Below are positions 17,165-25,159 of a DNA stretch of 64,000 nt, piece after piece. This DNA is from Carnobacterium_B sp040274945 (GTDB lineage Bacteria > Bacillota > Bacilli > Lactobacillales > Carnobacteriaceae), in NCBI RefSeq assembly GCF_040274945.1, contig NZ_JBEMAR010000002.1:62001-126000 (forward strand). The letters run 5' to 3'. How positions within the stretch are numbered: position 1 is the stretch's first letter; each line of letters starts with the position of its first letter. Made by a program: the position numbers and the translations under genes. The notes under the pieces are model-generated. The model did not search any database, was not told the DNA's origin, and worked only from the letters and a program-made list of their open reading frames with translations.

Positions 17165-17722
17165 TTATTTATTCTCTTCGTTTCTAATTTCTTTACGGCG
17201 TTTTTTTACTTTTTTAGTCCAAAATCCACCATTGATATACTTAGGTTCATAAGAAATAATAAACGTTTTAGGTTCAATTTCACTGATTTGTTTATACAGT
17301 TTGCGTTCCGTTTTTCTAGGTGTCAAGATTTCTAAAACCATTCGATCGCCTTCACGACCAAATGCAAGACTTGTTGTCACACCGTATCCTAAATTACGTA
17401 ATTCTTCAGGCATTTTGGTTTCCAAATCTGGAACAATTGCAGTAACCATAATGTAGCCAAGAGCTAAAAATTCTTCAATCTTAATTCCAAGAGCAATACC
17501 GACTCCGTATCCTAAAGCATAAACAGCCAGATTAAGGTAATTATCTAAACTATCCAACACTAATCCTAAACCGACAACATAAATGGTCACCTCAACCATT
17601 GAAACGAGCGAGGCTGCTAAGCGATAACTTTTCATGGTTAACATAAAACGGATCGTATTCAATGAGATATACACAACGTTAATGACAAATATTAATAGTA
17701 AAAAAGATAAATCTACTTCCAT
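17165..17722 (-). CDS. UPF0316 membrane protein (DUF2179/DUF5698)
   Basis: A 185-residue protein with three predicted membrane helices in the first 95 residues, then a cytoplasmic DUF2179-type domain (about 100-165) and a very basic tail (KKVKKRRKEIRNEENK). It matches the conserved UPF0316/YebE family of Firmicutes. Function is unknown; DUF2179 domains in related proteins are thought to bind small ligands. Transcribed alone behind xpt. Confidence 0.8.
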   Translation of the reverse strand: MEVDLSFLLLIFVINVVYISLNTIRFMLTMKSYRLAASLVSMVEVTIYVVGLGLVLDSLDNYLNLAVYALGYGVGIALGIKIEEFLALGYIMVTAIVPDLETKMPEELRNLGYGVTTSLAFGREGDRMVLEILTPRKTERKLYKQISEIEPKTFIISYEPKYINGGFWTKKVKKRRKEIRNEENK

Positions 17723-17826
17723 TTTTTTCTCTCCTGACTGATTGGTAAAAATTTTATTCCTCTATAAGATTATCAAAATTCCTTTAAATAGCAAGGAAAA
17801 CAACTATAAACGAAGTACTTAAACAA

Positions 17827-17873
17827 AGGAGCTGAACTAAAAGCTATTCTTGCACTTTTAGAGCAGCTCCTGC
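17827..17873 (-). terminator. Terminator of xpt
   Basis: AGGAGCTG pairs with CAGCTCCT, and inside it CTAAAAG pairs with CTTTTAG, giving a two-part stem immediately past the xpt stop codon. The downstream U-tract is interrupted. Confidence 0.7.
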
Positions 17874-17890
17874 TTATTCATGTACTCAAT

Positions 17891-18466
17891 TTATTCCTCT
17901 ACAAATTTTACTTGTCCTTCTTCGAAAGCACGAATGCGGGCTAACGAGTAAACCTCATAATTTTCTTCTTCAAGCAATTGGCGACCAACCTGAAAGGATT
18001 TTTCAATCACAATACCAACACCAACAACCGTTGCTTGCGCTTCTTGACATATTTTTATTAATCCTTTAGCTGCTTGTCCATTAGCTAAAAAATCATCAAT
18101 CAATAATATACGATCTGTCTTTTCTAGAAATTTCTTAGAAATAACGATCGTACTCGTTGATTTTTTAGTAAACGAATACACATCTGTAGAGTACAAATCA
18201 TCTGTTAACGTTAAACTTTTTTGCTTACGTGCAAATACCACTGGAACTCCTAAAGCCAAACCTGCGAATACAGCAGGCGCAATACCTGAGGATTCAATCG
18301 TTACTATTCTAGTAATCCCTTTATTCGCATAATGTTTAGCAAATTCATTTCCTATAGATTGCATAAGTTTAGGATCAATTTGATGATTTAAAAAGTTATC
18401 TACTTTTAAAACTTCTCCTCCTAAAACATTCCCATCTCTTAAAATACGTTCTTCTAGTTCTTTCAT
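17891..18466 (-). CDS. xpt: Xanthine phosphoribosyltransferase
   Basis: Salvages xanthine to XMP using PRPP. The PRPP-binding loop is RILLIDDFLANGQA (about 123-136), and the N-terminal MKELEERILRDGNVLGGEVLKVD and the IESSGIAPA loop are typical of Xpt. 191 residues, normal length. The promoter and candidate PurR sites upstream are described separately. No purine riboswitch (the usual control of Bacillus xpt-pbuX) is visible, and there is no pbuX neighbour. Confidence 0.95.
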   Translation of the reverse strand: MKELEERILRDGNVLGGEVLKVDNFLNHQIDPKLMQSIGNEFAKHYANKGITRIVTIESSGIAPAVFAGLALGVPVVFARKQKSLTLTDDLYSTDVYSFTKKSTSTIVISKKFLEKTDRILLIDDFLANGQAAKGLIKICQEAQATVVGVGIVIEKSFQVGRQLLEEENYEVYSLARIRAFEEGQVKFVEE

Positions 18467-18581
18467 GAGGCCCAGCCTTTCTTTTCATTAATAGTTTTAG
18501 AGCAGAATAAAAAAAGCTTTCTCGTTGCTTATGCGTTCATAAGCGTTGAAAAAGACTCAAAATAGTCATCCATTCACATTG

Positions 18582-18610
18582 AATATACGCTTTTTCACGT
18601 AAAAGGTCAA
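18582..18610 (-). promoter_or_regulatory. xpt promoter TTGACC-17-TATATT
   Basis: On the minus strand TTGACC (18610-18605) and TATATT (18587-18582) are 17 bases apart. The start site would be near 18575, giving a leader of about 110 bases. Confidence 0.65.
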
Positions 18611-18617
18611 TCACTTT

Positions 18618-18660
18618 TAAATTCGAACAGATACTTAAGTTATAAAACACGAACATTTTC
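18618..18660. promoter_or_regulatory. Candidate PurR boxes upstream of xpt
   Basis: Two CGAAC cores lie in the same orientation at 18624-18628 and 18650-18654, 26 bp apart, just upstream of the xpt -35. The second, AAAACACGAACATTTT, closely resembles the Bacillus/Lactococcus PurBox; the first (TTCGAACAGAT) is weaker. PurR regulation of xpt would be expected biologically, but this is inference from motif and position. Confidence 0.45.
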
Positions 18661-18743
18661 CTCGCTAAACCATTTTATATTCCATTATTTAATAGTCATT
18701 TTTAATAGAGGCTTATAAGTTAAACTAGAATTTATAAATCGAA

Positions 18744-18752
18744 TGGTATACT
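18744..18752 (+). promoter_or_regulatory. Extended -10 promoter of the anchored Ser/Glu/Pro-rich protein gene
   Basis: TGG-TATACT forms an extended -10; no clear -35 is visible. It lies 35 bases before the ATG at 18787. Confidence 0.45.
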
Positions 18753-18786
18753 ATTAAACTAAAGCGATTTAAGAAAGGAGTTTAGC

Positions 18787-19446
18787 ATGGGTAATAAAAG
18801 TTTACTAGAACTTATTAAACAGTATTGGTATCTAGGTATTTTATTTGTCATTCTTATAGTAGTGCTCGTTATTGGAACAAACCAAGAAAAACCCTGGTCA
18901 GAAAGTCTGGCGATAACTGAAACAACATCATCTACTGCAGAAGAAGCTGAGTCTGCTATTGTAGAATCTGAGGTTAGTTCTACTGTATCTGAAGATAAGG
19001 ATAATGTATTTCGCAAAGAAACAAAATTATTTTTCTTAAGCGACCATCAGCCAATCATTGAAGAAATGGAAGAATCTGTTGAAAGTGAGCCAGAAGAATT
19101 GGAAGAATTCGAAGATTCCAGCGTTGAGGGTGAAAGTATTGAACCTACTGAATCAAGCAGCTACACCCCTACATATTCTAATGACACCTACTCTAAACCG
19201 AAAAGCTCAAGTTCTTCATCTACTAACAGTTCGCCTAAGCCAACTACTCCTAAACAACCTGTTAAAGATCCAGTACCTGAGACCGATGAATCAGAGTCTG
19301 TTCATGAATCAAATTCAGAACCTGTAGAAACACCAGAACCTGATCCAGAAACACCGGAAGACCCTTCTTCTGCTCCAGAAATAATCGAGTCAGAAACGCC
19401 AGCAGAAGAAATCCCTTCAATTGACTCTTCCATTAGTGAAGAATAG
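18787..19446 (+). CDS. Unknown membrane-anchored protein with a Ser/Thr/Glu/Pro-rich extracellular tail
   Basis: I do not recognise a family. The 219 residues comprise a short cytoplasmic start, one membrane helix (about 16-33, YLGILFVILIVVLVIG) and about 185 residues of low complexity dominated by Glu, Ser, Thr and Pro, strongly acidic, with no Cys and no LPXTG-like sorting signal. Clusters such as SSSSSSTNSS and PEPDPETPEDP suggest a disordered wall-spanning stalk. AAGGAG precedes the ATG by 6 bases. It is monocistronic with its own terminator. It could be an N-terminal-anchored surface stalk or an envelope-stress accessory; both are guesses. Confidence 0.7.
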   Translation: MGNKSLLELIKQYWYLGILFVILIVVLVIGTNQEKPWSESLAITETTSSTAEEAESAIVESEVSSTVSEDKDNVFRKETKLFFLSDHQPIIEEMEESVESEPEELEEFEDSSVEGESIEPTESSSYTPTYSNDTYSKPKSSSSSSTNSSPKPTTPKQPVKDPVPETDESESVHESNSEPVETPEPDPETPEDPSSAPEIIESETPAEEIPSIDSSISEE

Positions 19447-19465
19447 AAAATACTCTTTACAACAC

Positions 19466-19501
19466 AAAAGTACATTGTCCTTTAGACAATGTACTTTTTG
19501 T
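19466..19501 (+). terminator. Terminator of the anchored Ser/Glu/Pro-rich protein gene
   Basis: AAAGTACATTGTC pairs with GACAATGTACTTT around a 5-base loop, followed by TT; a strong 13-bp stem 20 bases past the stop codon. Confidence 0.85.
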
Positions 19502-19560
19502 ATTACTTCAATTAAGACTATCTGTGCCACTCTTGGAGAGAAAATGTTGTTTTGACAGCT

Positions 19561-19953
19561 TCTACTCGACACTCCTAGGCTATTTTCATCAACAATTATC
19601 CACTAAACCGCCTCTACTCGACATTCTTAGAACATTTCCATCAGCAATTATCCGCTAGACCTCTTCTATTCGACATTCTTAGTCCATTTCCATCACCAAT
19701 TATCCGCTAGACCTCCTCTACTCGACATTCCTAGTCCATTTCCATCAACAATTATCCACTAGACCTCCTCTACTCGACATTCCTATCCCATTTCCATCAA
19801 CAATTATCCGCTAGATCTCCTCTACTCGACATTCCTAGTCCATTTCCATCACTAATTAACCACTAAACCGCCTCTACTCGATATTCTTAGACCATTTCCA
19901 TCAACAATTATCCGCTAGAACACCTTTACTCGATATTCTTAGCTTATTTCACC
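19561..19953. repeat. 52-bp tandem repeat array A (about 7.5 copies)
   Basis: The motif TCTACTCGACATTC recurs at 19561, 19613, 19665, 19717, 19769, 19821, 19873 and (TTTACTCGATATTC) 19925, always exactly 52 bases apart. Units differ by a few substitutions but never by length. Common features are CATTTCCATCA-CAATTATCC and CGCTAGAC. A 52-bp period cannot encode a protein repeat, and adjacent units are alike throughout, so it is not a repeat-spacer array. The array lies between the terminators of two convergent genes and ends in a tail shared with array B. Confidence 0.95.
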
Positions 19954-19997
19954 TAGTAGGTACAAATTAGGTGATTTTTCTGTAACAAAATGTGTTT

Positions 19998-20048
19998 AAT
20001 ATAGAAAATTTTTCGGTAACGAAAAATCTCCAATTGAAAAATCAATAC
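19998..20048. repeat. Conserved tail of array A with an 8-bp hairpin
   Basis: AATATAGAAAA, the hairpin ATTTTTCG-GTAA-CGAAAAAT (20008-20027), TCTCC-ATT and AAATCAATAC occur in the same order as in the tail after array B at 45791-45848. The stem differs from that of B by one compensated pair. Confidence 0.75.
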
Positions 20049-20079
20049 TTATGAAGTCTGCACCGCTATGGATGTGCGA

Positions 20080-20116
20080 CAAAAAAACCTCCAGAAGTTT
20101 ATCTCTTCTGGAGGTT
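20080..20116 (-). terminator. Terminator of the CNNM transporter gene
   Basis: AACCTCCAGAAG pairs perfectly with CTTCTGGAGGTT; on the minus strand the stem is followed by seven U residues, immediately past the stop codon. Confidence 0.9.
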
Positions 20117-20120
20117 AAGT

Positions 20121-21464
20121 TTAGTCTTCTTGTAATTCATCTTCTTCATCAACAACGGTGTTTAATCGTTCTACATAAAGACTCACTAATCGTGAACCTT
20201 CTATTTTATCGGCTTTTAACAAGTAATTTTCATACTCCACATTGGCGTTATCATCTGGTTGAGGAATATTTCCGTATTGGGTAATGAAATAACCGGCAAT
20301 AGAATCCACATCGTTGGATTCTATTTCTGTTCCAAAGAACTCATTAAATTTTGACAATTGAGTGGAGCCATCTACTAAATAGATGCTTTCGGATACTTGC
20401 TCAATCATGTTATACGTTTCATCGTATTCATCATCGATATCCCCTACTATTTCTTCAAGTAAATCTTCTAACGTCACGATACCAACGACACCGCCGTATT
20501 CATCATTTAATACTGCAAGTTGATTACGTGTACGTCTTAGTTCATACAGTAAATCATCAATATGAATCGTTTCTGGAACAAATAACGCTGGATTTAGAAT
20601 ATCTTTCAAGTCAATATCATCGATTTTAGTTGTTCGAGAAGCTTTCAACAAATTCTTCACATGGATGATCCCAATAATACTGTCCTTATCTTCAAGATAA
20701 ACAGGGACACGTGAATAAGGAATATCTAATAATTGAGGAATATTCACTTCACTTCCATCTCTATAATCGATCATAAATGTATCGGTACGCGGAACCATGA
20801 TCTCTCTGGCCATCTTAGTATCCATAGATAAGATTCCTTTTAGCATAGTAAATTCATCCGGATCAATTGCTCCAGCTAGTTGACTATTTTCTAAATAAGC
20901 TCGAAATTCATCACGTGTTAATTTTTCTTTTTCTTCAGTAAAGTCTATTGGTGTTAATTTCTTTAAAATGTTTGTTGAAAAAGAAAGTAATCGTACAAAA
21001 GGTTTAGCGAATGTTTGTACTACTAGAATCGTACCAGAAGTAGCACGAGCAACCTCTTCAGCTTTTTGTAGGGCTACTTGCTTTGGATATAATTCCCCAA
21101 ATACAAGGGTGATATAAGATAGCACGATCGTCACGACAAATGTTGCTATTTGTGCCCCACCTGGAATAGTTGATAAATAGGGTTCGAGGCGCGTTGCAAA
21201 ACTGGTTGCTGCAGATGCACTTGAAAAGAATCCTGCTAAGGTTATGGCTACTTGTATAGTAGCTAAGAAGTTATCTGAGTTGCTTAACAGCTTCAAGATA
21301 TTCAAAGACTTCTTATCGCCTTTAGCTGCCTTTTCTCTTATTTTTCCTTGATCTATCGAAACGAATGCCATTTCTGCTGATGCAAAAAATGCATTAACTG
21401 CTGTCAATATAACGATAATTAATATCTGTCCTATCAACGACTGACTATCGGGGTCTGAATTCAT
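20121..21464 (-). CDS. CNNM/HlyC-CorC family transporter (TlyC-like)
   Basis: A 447-residue membrane protein: DUF21 (CNNM) transmembrane domain at about 1-195 (TAVNAFFASAEMAFVSID), paired CBS domains at about 205-340 (MVPRTDTFMIDYRD; LNDEYGGVVGIVTLEDLLEEI), and a CorC_HlyC domain at the C-terminus. The family is linked to magnesium homeostasis, and bacterial members include Mg2+/Na+ transporters; the older haemolysin label is misleading. Monocistronic, with a strong terminator. Confidence 0.92.
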   Translation of the reverse strand: MNSDPDSQSLIGQILIIVILTAVNAFFASAEMAFVSIDQGKIREKAAKGDKKSLNILKLLSNSDNFLATIQVAITLAGFFSSASAATSFATRLEPYLSTIPGGAQIATFVVTIVLSYITLVFGELYPKQVALQKAEEVARATSGTILVVQTFAKPFVRLLSFSTNILKKLTPIDFTEEKEKLTRDEFRAYLENSQLAGAIDPDEFTMLKGILSMDTKMAREIMVPRTDTFMIDYRDGSEVNIPQLLDIPYSRVPVYLEDKDSIIGIIHVKNLLKASRTTKIDDIDLKDILNPALFVPETIHIDDLLYELRRTRNQLAVLNDEYGGVVGIVTLEDLLEEIVGDIDDEYDETYNMIEQVSESIYLVDGSTQLSKFNEFFGTEIESNDVDSIAGYFITQYGNIPQPDDNANVEYENYLLKADKIEGSRLVSLYVERLNTVVDEEDELQED

Positions 21465-21555
21465 TTATCATTGTCTCCTTCAAATTTTTCTGTTTTTTAA
21501 CAAAGTAGAAATAATATACCATTTTTTTCAACTAATTTCAACTGCTAGTCTTTTA

Positions 21556-23598
21556 CTAGTAAGTATCCATTTTTTCAAGCATTGGAAGCATCGCATCGAT
21601 GACTGTTCCGCTTGATTTTCCCTCTATCATAGATACCATCAAGTAACTGCTGTTTTCGGCATCAAATGCTAGTAAGAAACCATTTGTTTCTGCATCTTCG
21701 CCTTCTGTTTCAGCTTCTCTTGTTTCTGCTGTACCTGTTTTAGCTGCCGTTTTTTGGTCAATAACAGCTAGTTTATGAGAGGATCCGTATTCTTTTTGTA
21801 CTGTTTGAACTAAATCTTCTTTAACAATCGCTGCTGATTCTGGTGTAACAGCCTGTTTGGGCTCAGCTGTTTCTTGATCAGCTGTCAGTTTAGGATATAC
21901 AAGGTTTCCTTCATTTGCAAAAGGAGTATACGTTACCGCTTGTTGAATAAGATTAAGCAACAATTCCCCTTGGCCAAATGCTGTATCTGCTAAAATTCCT
22001 TCTGAATCCAGTGTGCCACTATTGGATATTTGTGCTGGATTCATTGCAATCGGTAATTTCAAATCTTCACCAAAAATATAGTTAGCTAAGCCTGCTTCAT
22101 AGACTTCTCTACCCATTTCCAACGCTTCTCGTGCAAAATAAATATTATCTGAATACGCAAATGCATCTGCCAAATTCACACTTGGAGTATCCTTGACTCG
22201 AGTTACCTTGTAGTCGCCCCAAGAAGCATCTTTTTGCCAAGATAATCCGTCGATTTCCTGCGTCTCTTCTGGAATGATCGTTCCTGCATCTAAGCCTGTA
22301 CCCGCTGTGACAACTTTAAACGTTGATCCTGGTGCATAACCAGCAGCGTAACGAGCAAGAAACGGGCTCATTGGATCGTCTGCATACGCTTGATAATCCT
22401 CTGAACTAATGCCACTTGACATTAAGTTTGCATCATAAGATGGTGTGCTAACTAATACTAACAAACTGCCATCTGTTGGATTCATGAAAACAGATGAACC
22501 ACTCTCTCCTGTTAATTGATCGTAAGCGGCTTGCTGCATTTCAGCATCAATGGTCAAGGTAACGTCTTCACCATTTTGAACTTCTGTTTCTTGTAATACC
22601 GTTTTTAATTCGCCATCACTTGTTTGAATCTCTATGCGTCCACCCTTTTGTCCTCTTAACCGTTCATCGTATGTCGCTTCTAAACCAGATTTCCCAATGC
22701 TGTCTCCAGTTCTTAGAGTGGGGTCTTTTTCAATGTCTTCTGCGGAAACTTCTCCAACATATCCGATTAGGTGTGCTGCTGCTTCATTTAAAGGATAAGT
22801 ACGGGCAGTAATTTCTTGATACACTACTCCAGCAACTTGAGGCAATTCTGCATCCTTAGTCATAGTTTTAAATGGAACAAAACTATCAGGTGTTACCCAT
22901 CCTTGTTTTAAAAGATTTTCCAATTCTTCTATGGTTACATCATAGGTTTCAGCAATTTTTTCTAAATTTGTTGTTCTTTGATCATCTTCTCCTAAAGCGG
23001 AAGGCTGCATCCCCGCTTGCCAAGAAGTACCTTCTGTTGCTAATGGAGAGCCGTCTCTATCTAAAAGATCTCCTCTTTCACCGACAGTTGTGATGATAGA
23101 AATTTTATCGGTTGGTTCCATATCGGGAAAAATAAGATGTGTATTCCAATCTACTTGATACTCATTTTCAATTTGAGATAACGTTGTTTCATAAAGTTTC
23201 TCATCTAACGATCCTAAAGCCGTCTCCATACTAACGGTATAAGACAACGTGTATTGATCTGTTTCTTCATCTTGTGCAAGTTTCAAATCAGATACGGTTA
23301 ACTCCGCTGCTCCTATCCCCCCATATACTGTTTCATAACGCTCAGCCATCGATTTTTTTGTATAATCAATTTCTGTCAATGATTCTTCTGAAACTATCTC
23401 GCTCATAGCTGCGTAATCTTGTTTTTCTAAAGCCGCAATAAACGTATCTACTGCTTTTTGAGCAGCTTTTTCATCTCTTGCTTCAGTCCAAGTAGCATAC
23501 CCTATGATTCCTCCACCAATCACTAAAAGAACAGCTACAGCTATGCTAATTAATGCCCATAATGGAAGCTTTTTGCCTTTCTTATTACTGTTTCTCAT
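21556..23598 (-). CDS. Class B penicillin-binding protein, PBP5/PbpC (low-affinity) type
   Basis: A D,D-transpeptidase that crosslinks peptidoglycan outside the membrane. Domains are a membrane anchor at about 12-35, a MecA_N/NTF2-like domain at about 40-155, a dimerisation domain at about 160-310 and a transpeptidase from about 340. Active-site motifs are intact: S425-TFK, S483-DN and K620-TGT. The order matches Enterococcus faecium Pbp5, E. faecalis Pbp4 and Bacillus PbpC, a group known for low beta-lactam affinity and intrinsic cephalosporin tolerance. It follows the TIM-barrel gene by 22 bases, so the two are probably one transcript. Resistance is family knowledge, not shown here. Confidence 0.93.
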   Translation of the reverse strand: MRNSNKKGKKLPLWALISIAVAVLLVIGGGIIGYATWTEARDEKAAQKAVDTFIAALEKQDYAAMSEIVSEESLTEIDYTKKSMAERYETVYGGIGAAELTVSDLKLAQDEETDQYTLSYTVSMETALGSLDEKLYETTLSQIENEYQVDWNTHLIFPDMEPTDKISIITTVGERGDLLDRDGSPLATEGTSWQAGMQPSALGEDDQRTTNLEKIAETYDVTIEELENLLKQGWVTPDSFVPFKTMTKDAELPQVAGVVYQEITARTYPLNEAAAHLIGYVGEVSAEDIEKDPTLRTGDSIGKSGLEATYDERLRGQKGGRIEIQTSDGELKTVLQETEVQNGEDVTLTIDAEMQQAAYDQLTGESGSSVFMNPTDGSLLVLVSTPSYDANLMSSGISSEDYQAYADDPMSPFLARYAAGYAPGSTFKVVTAGTGLDAGTIIPEETQEIDGLSWQKDASWGDYKVTRVKDTPSVNLADAFAYSDNIYFAREALEMGREVYEAGLANYIFGEDLKLPIAMNPAQISNSGTLDSEGILADTAFGQGELLLNLIQQAVTYTPFANEGNLVYPKLTADQETAEPKQAVTPESAAIVKEDLVQTVQKEYGSSHKLAVIDQKTAAKTGTAETREAETEGEDAETNGFLLAFDAENSSYLMVSMIEGKSSGTVIDAMLPMLEKMDTY

Positions 23599-23620
23599 TT
23601 TTCACACCTGCTTTAGTTTA

Positions 23621-24331
23621 TTATTTTTCTTGTGAATCTTGCCGTTCTTCATACTTGATTTCTTCTTGTCCACGGTATTTCTTCATTAATTCGCTAAATA
23701 ATTTACCATTACTAGGGGGGGTATAAGTAATGGCATTAGCGCCAGCCTCTATTGTCTCTTTGATGCTTTCATCTGTTGGCCCACCTGTTGCAATAATAGG
23801 CACTTTTGGAAATTTCTTGCGTATTTCACGTACAATATGAGCTGTCTGAGCTGCTCCACTGACATTTAAAATATCAGCTCCGGCATCTAGCTTTTCTTGA
23901 ATATTTGTATACTCAGAAACGACTGTTGAAATAATAGGAATGTCCACCATTCGATTAACTTCATAATAGGTTTCTTTAGGCGTAGGAGAATTTAACACAA
24001 CACCAATACAGCCGTGTGATTCAGCAAATAAAGCAATATTTGCCGAGCGATGCCCATTGGTAATCCCTCCACCTACTCCAGCTAAAACAGGCATACTTGC
24101 TACGCTTGTAATCCCTTGAATAATAGCTGGATGAGGTGAAAATGGGTATACTGCAATGACTGCATCCGCATCGTTATTCATAATAATCGCAATATCCGTT
24201 GTAAAAAGGAGCGAACGAAATCTTTTTCCGTTTATAATAATGCCGCTAGCTGTATCAATAATTTCTGGAACAGAAACATAATGCTTTCTTAAATCAGTAG
24301 TGATGCTAGGAGAACCTTTTTTTTCTTCCAT
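23621..24331 (-). CDS. TIM-barrel protein of unknown function (hydrolase-like)
   Basis: A 236-residue beta/alpha barrel. Strand-end motifs VLAGVGGGITNG (about 80-92), ADILNVSGAAQTAHIV (about 152-167) and PIIATGGPTDESIKETIEAGANAITY (about 174-200) suggest a phosphate-binding barrel like those of NanE, ThiG or IMP-dehydrogenase-like enzymes. Close relatives in lactic acid bacteria are annotated only as hydrolases. The neighbours (PBP downstream, GH73 upstream) hint at cell-wall metabolism but do not prove it. The ATG has no strong ribosome site; a GAGGT lies before it. Confidence 0.7.
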   Translation of the reverse strand: MEEKKGSPSITTDLRKHYVSVPEIIDTASGIIINGKRFRSLLFTTDIAIIMNNDADAVIAVYPFSPHPAIIQGITSVASMPVLAGVGGGITNGHRSANIALFAESHGCIGVVLNSPTPKETYYEVNRMVDIPIISTVVSEYTNIQEKLDAGADILNVSGAAQTAHIVREIRKKFPKVPIIATGGPTDESIKETIEAGANAITYTPPSNGKLFSELMKKYRGQEEIKYEERQDSQEK

Positions 24332-24435
24332 TTTTTCACCTCATTAGTTAATTTTATACTGTTTATTTTAACGAATGTTTACTCTGATTGCTATCATTCT
24401 GTAACTTTATGAAGCGATTTCTTTAATGTTTAAGA

Positions 24436-24480
24436 GGAAGACCTGATTCATTCTTGAGAAGGAATCAAGCCTATCTTCTT
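24436..24480 (-). terminator. Probable terminator of the GH73 gene
   Basis: On the minus strand AAGATAGGCTTGATTC faces GAATCAGGTCTT around a 12-base loop. The stem is imperfect and the U-tract poor. Confidence 0.4.
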
Positions 24481-25117
24481 AATCATACTGATTTAAATTG
24501 TATTGTTCGATTAATCGAATCAGTTTTTCTGGATAGTCTGGATCTGTAGCATACCCGCTTTCTTGTAAAGCATAAGCAGCTTCTTTATAATCTGCTGCGG
24601 TTAAGACTTTCTCATATTGATTTTCATTCCATGTTGTTCCCTTAGTAAACAACTCAGAGTGATCCTCCATAGATTCTTGCCAAGTTGCGTATTTTCTGAA
24701 ATCAGCTTTAATTTCGATCCACTCGCCATCTACATATTCTTTAGTTGTCATCGTTGCAGTCGGCTCTGAATCGCTACCTTTGATTCCATAATAATTATTA
24801 TTTTTAATTGAAAGCTCACTATTGCCCCAATCTGATTCAAGTATAGCTTGTGCAATACTGATACTTGGCAATACTCCATATTTCTCTTGCAGGACTTTTG
24901 AATAATCTGCAATTTGAACAATAAACTGTTCTTCATCTAGAGTCTCTTCTTGCGGCATGTGTACTTCTGAGATTTCTTGACTTAAGAAATAGAGTGTTCC
25001 AAGGAAGATAAATACAAAAACAAAAAGAGTCATCAAGATATAGCTAGGAGCAATTATTTTGTTATTCTTGCGTTTAGTTGTTTTGTAGATTTTCTTTTTT
25101 TGCTTTTTTTGGGGCAC
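24479..25117 (-). CDS. Membrane-anchored GH73 N-acetylglucosaminidase
   Basis: A cell-wall hydrolase of 212 residues that cleaves peptidoglycan glycan strands. A very basic N-terminus is followed by a membrane helix (about 28-46) and a GH73/glucosaminidase domain: the catalytic Glu is in QAILESDWGNSEL, followed by NNYYGIKG and the YATDPDYPEKLIRLIEQY end motif. No cell-wall-binding repeats are present, so it probably stays at the membrane. It starts about 40 bases past the stop of the carboxypeptidase gene and may share its transcript. Confidence 0.9.
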   Translation of the reverse strand: MPQKKQKKKIYKTTKRKNNKIIAPSYILMTLFVFVFIFLGTLYFLSQEISEVHMPQEETLDEEQFIVQIADYSKVLQEKYGVLPSISIAQAILESDWGNSELSIKNNNYYGIKGSDSEPTATMTTKEYVDGEWIEIKADFRKYATWQESMEDHSELFTKGTTWNENQYEKVLTAADYKEAAYALQESGYATDPDYPEKLIRLIEQYNLNQYD

Positions 25118-25159
25118 ATTTTTCTTCCTCTCATTTAAAAAAAATTCACGAAAATAAGA

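Noticed and set aside
18467..18600. Purine riboswitch in the xpt leader
   Set aside because: The conserved three-way junction bases (such as the TATA and GTNTCTAC segments) could not be found on the minus strand.
19561..19953. Array A as a CRISPR array
   Set aside because: Whole 52-bp units are similar; there is no conserved repeat alternating with unique spacers, and no cas gene is present.
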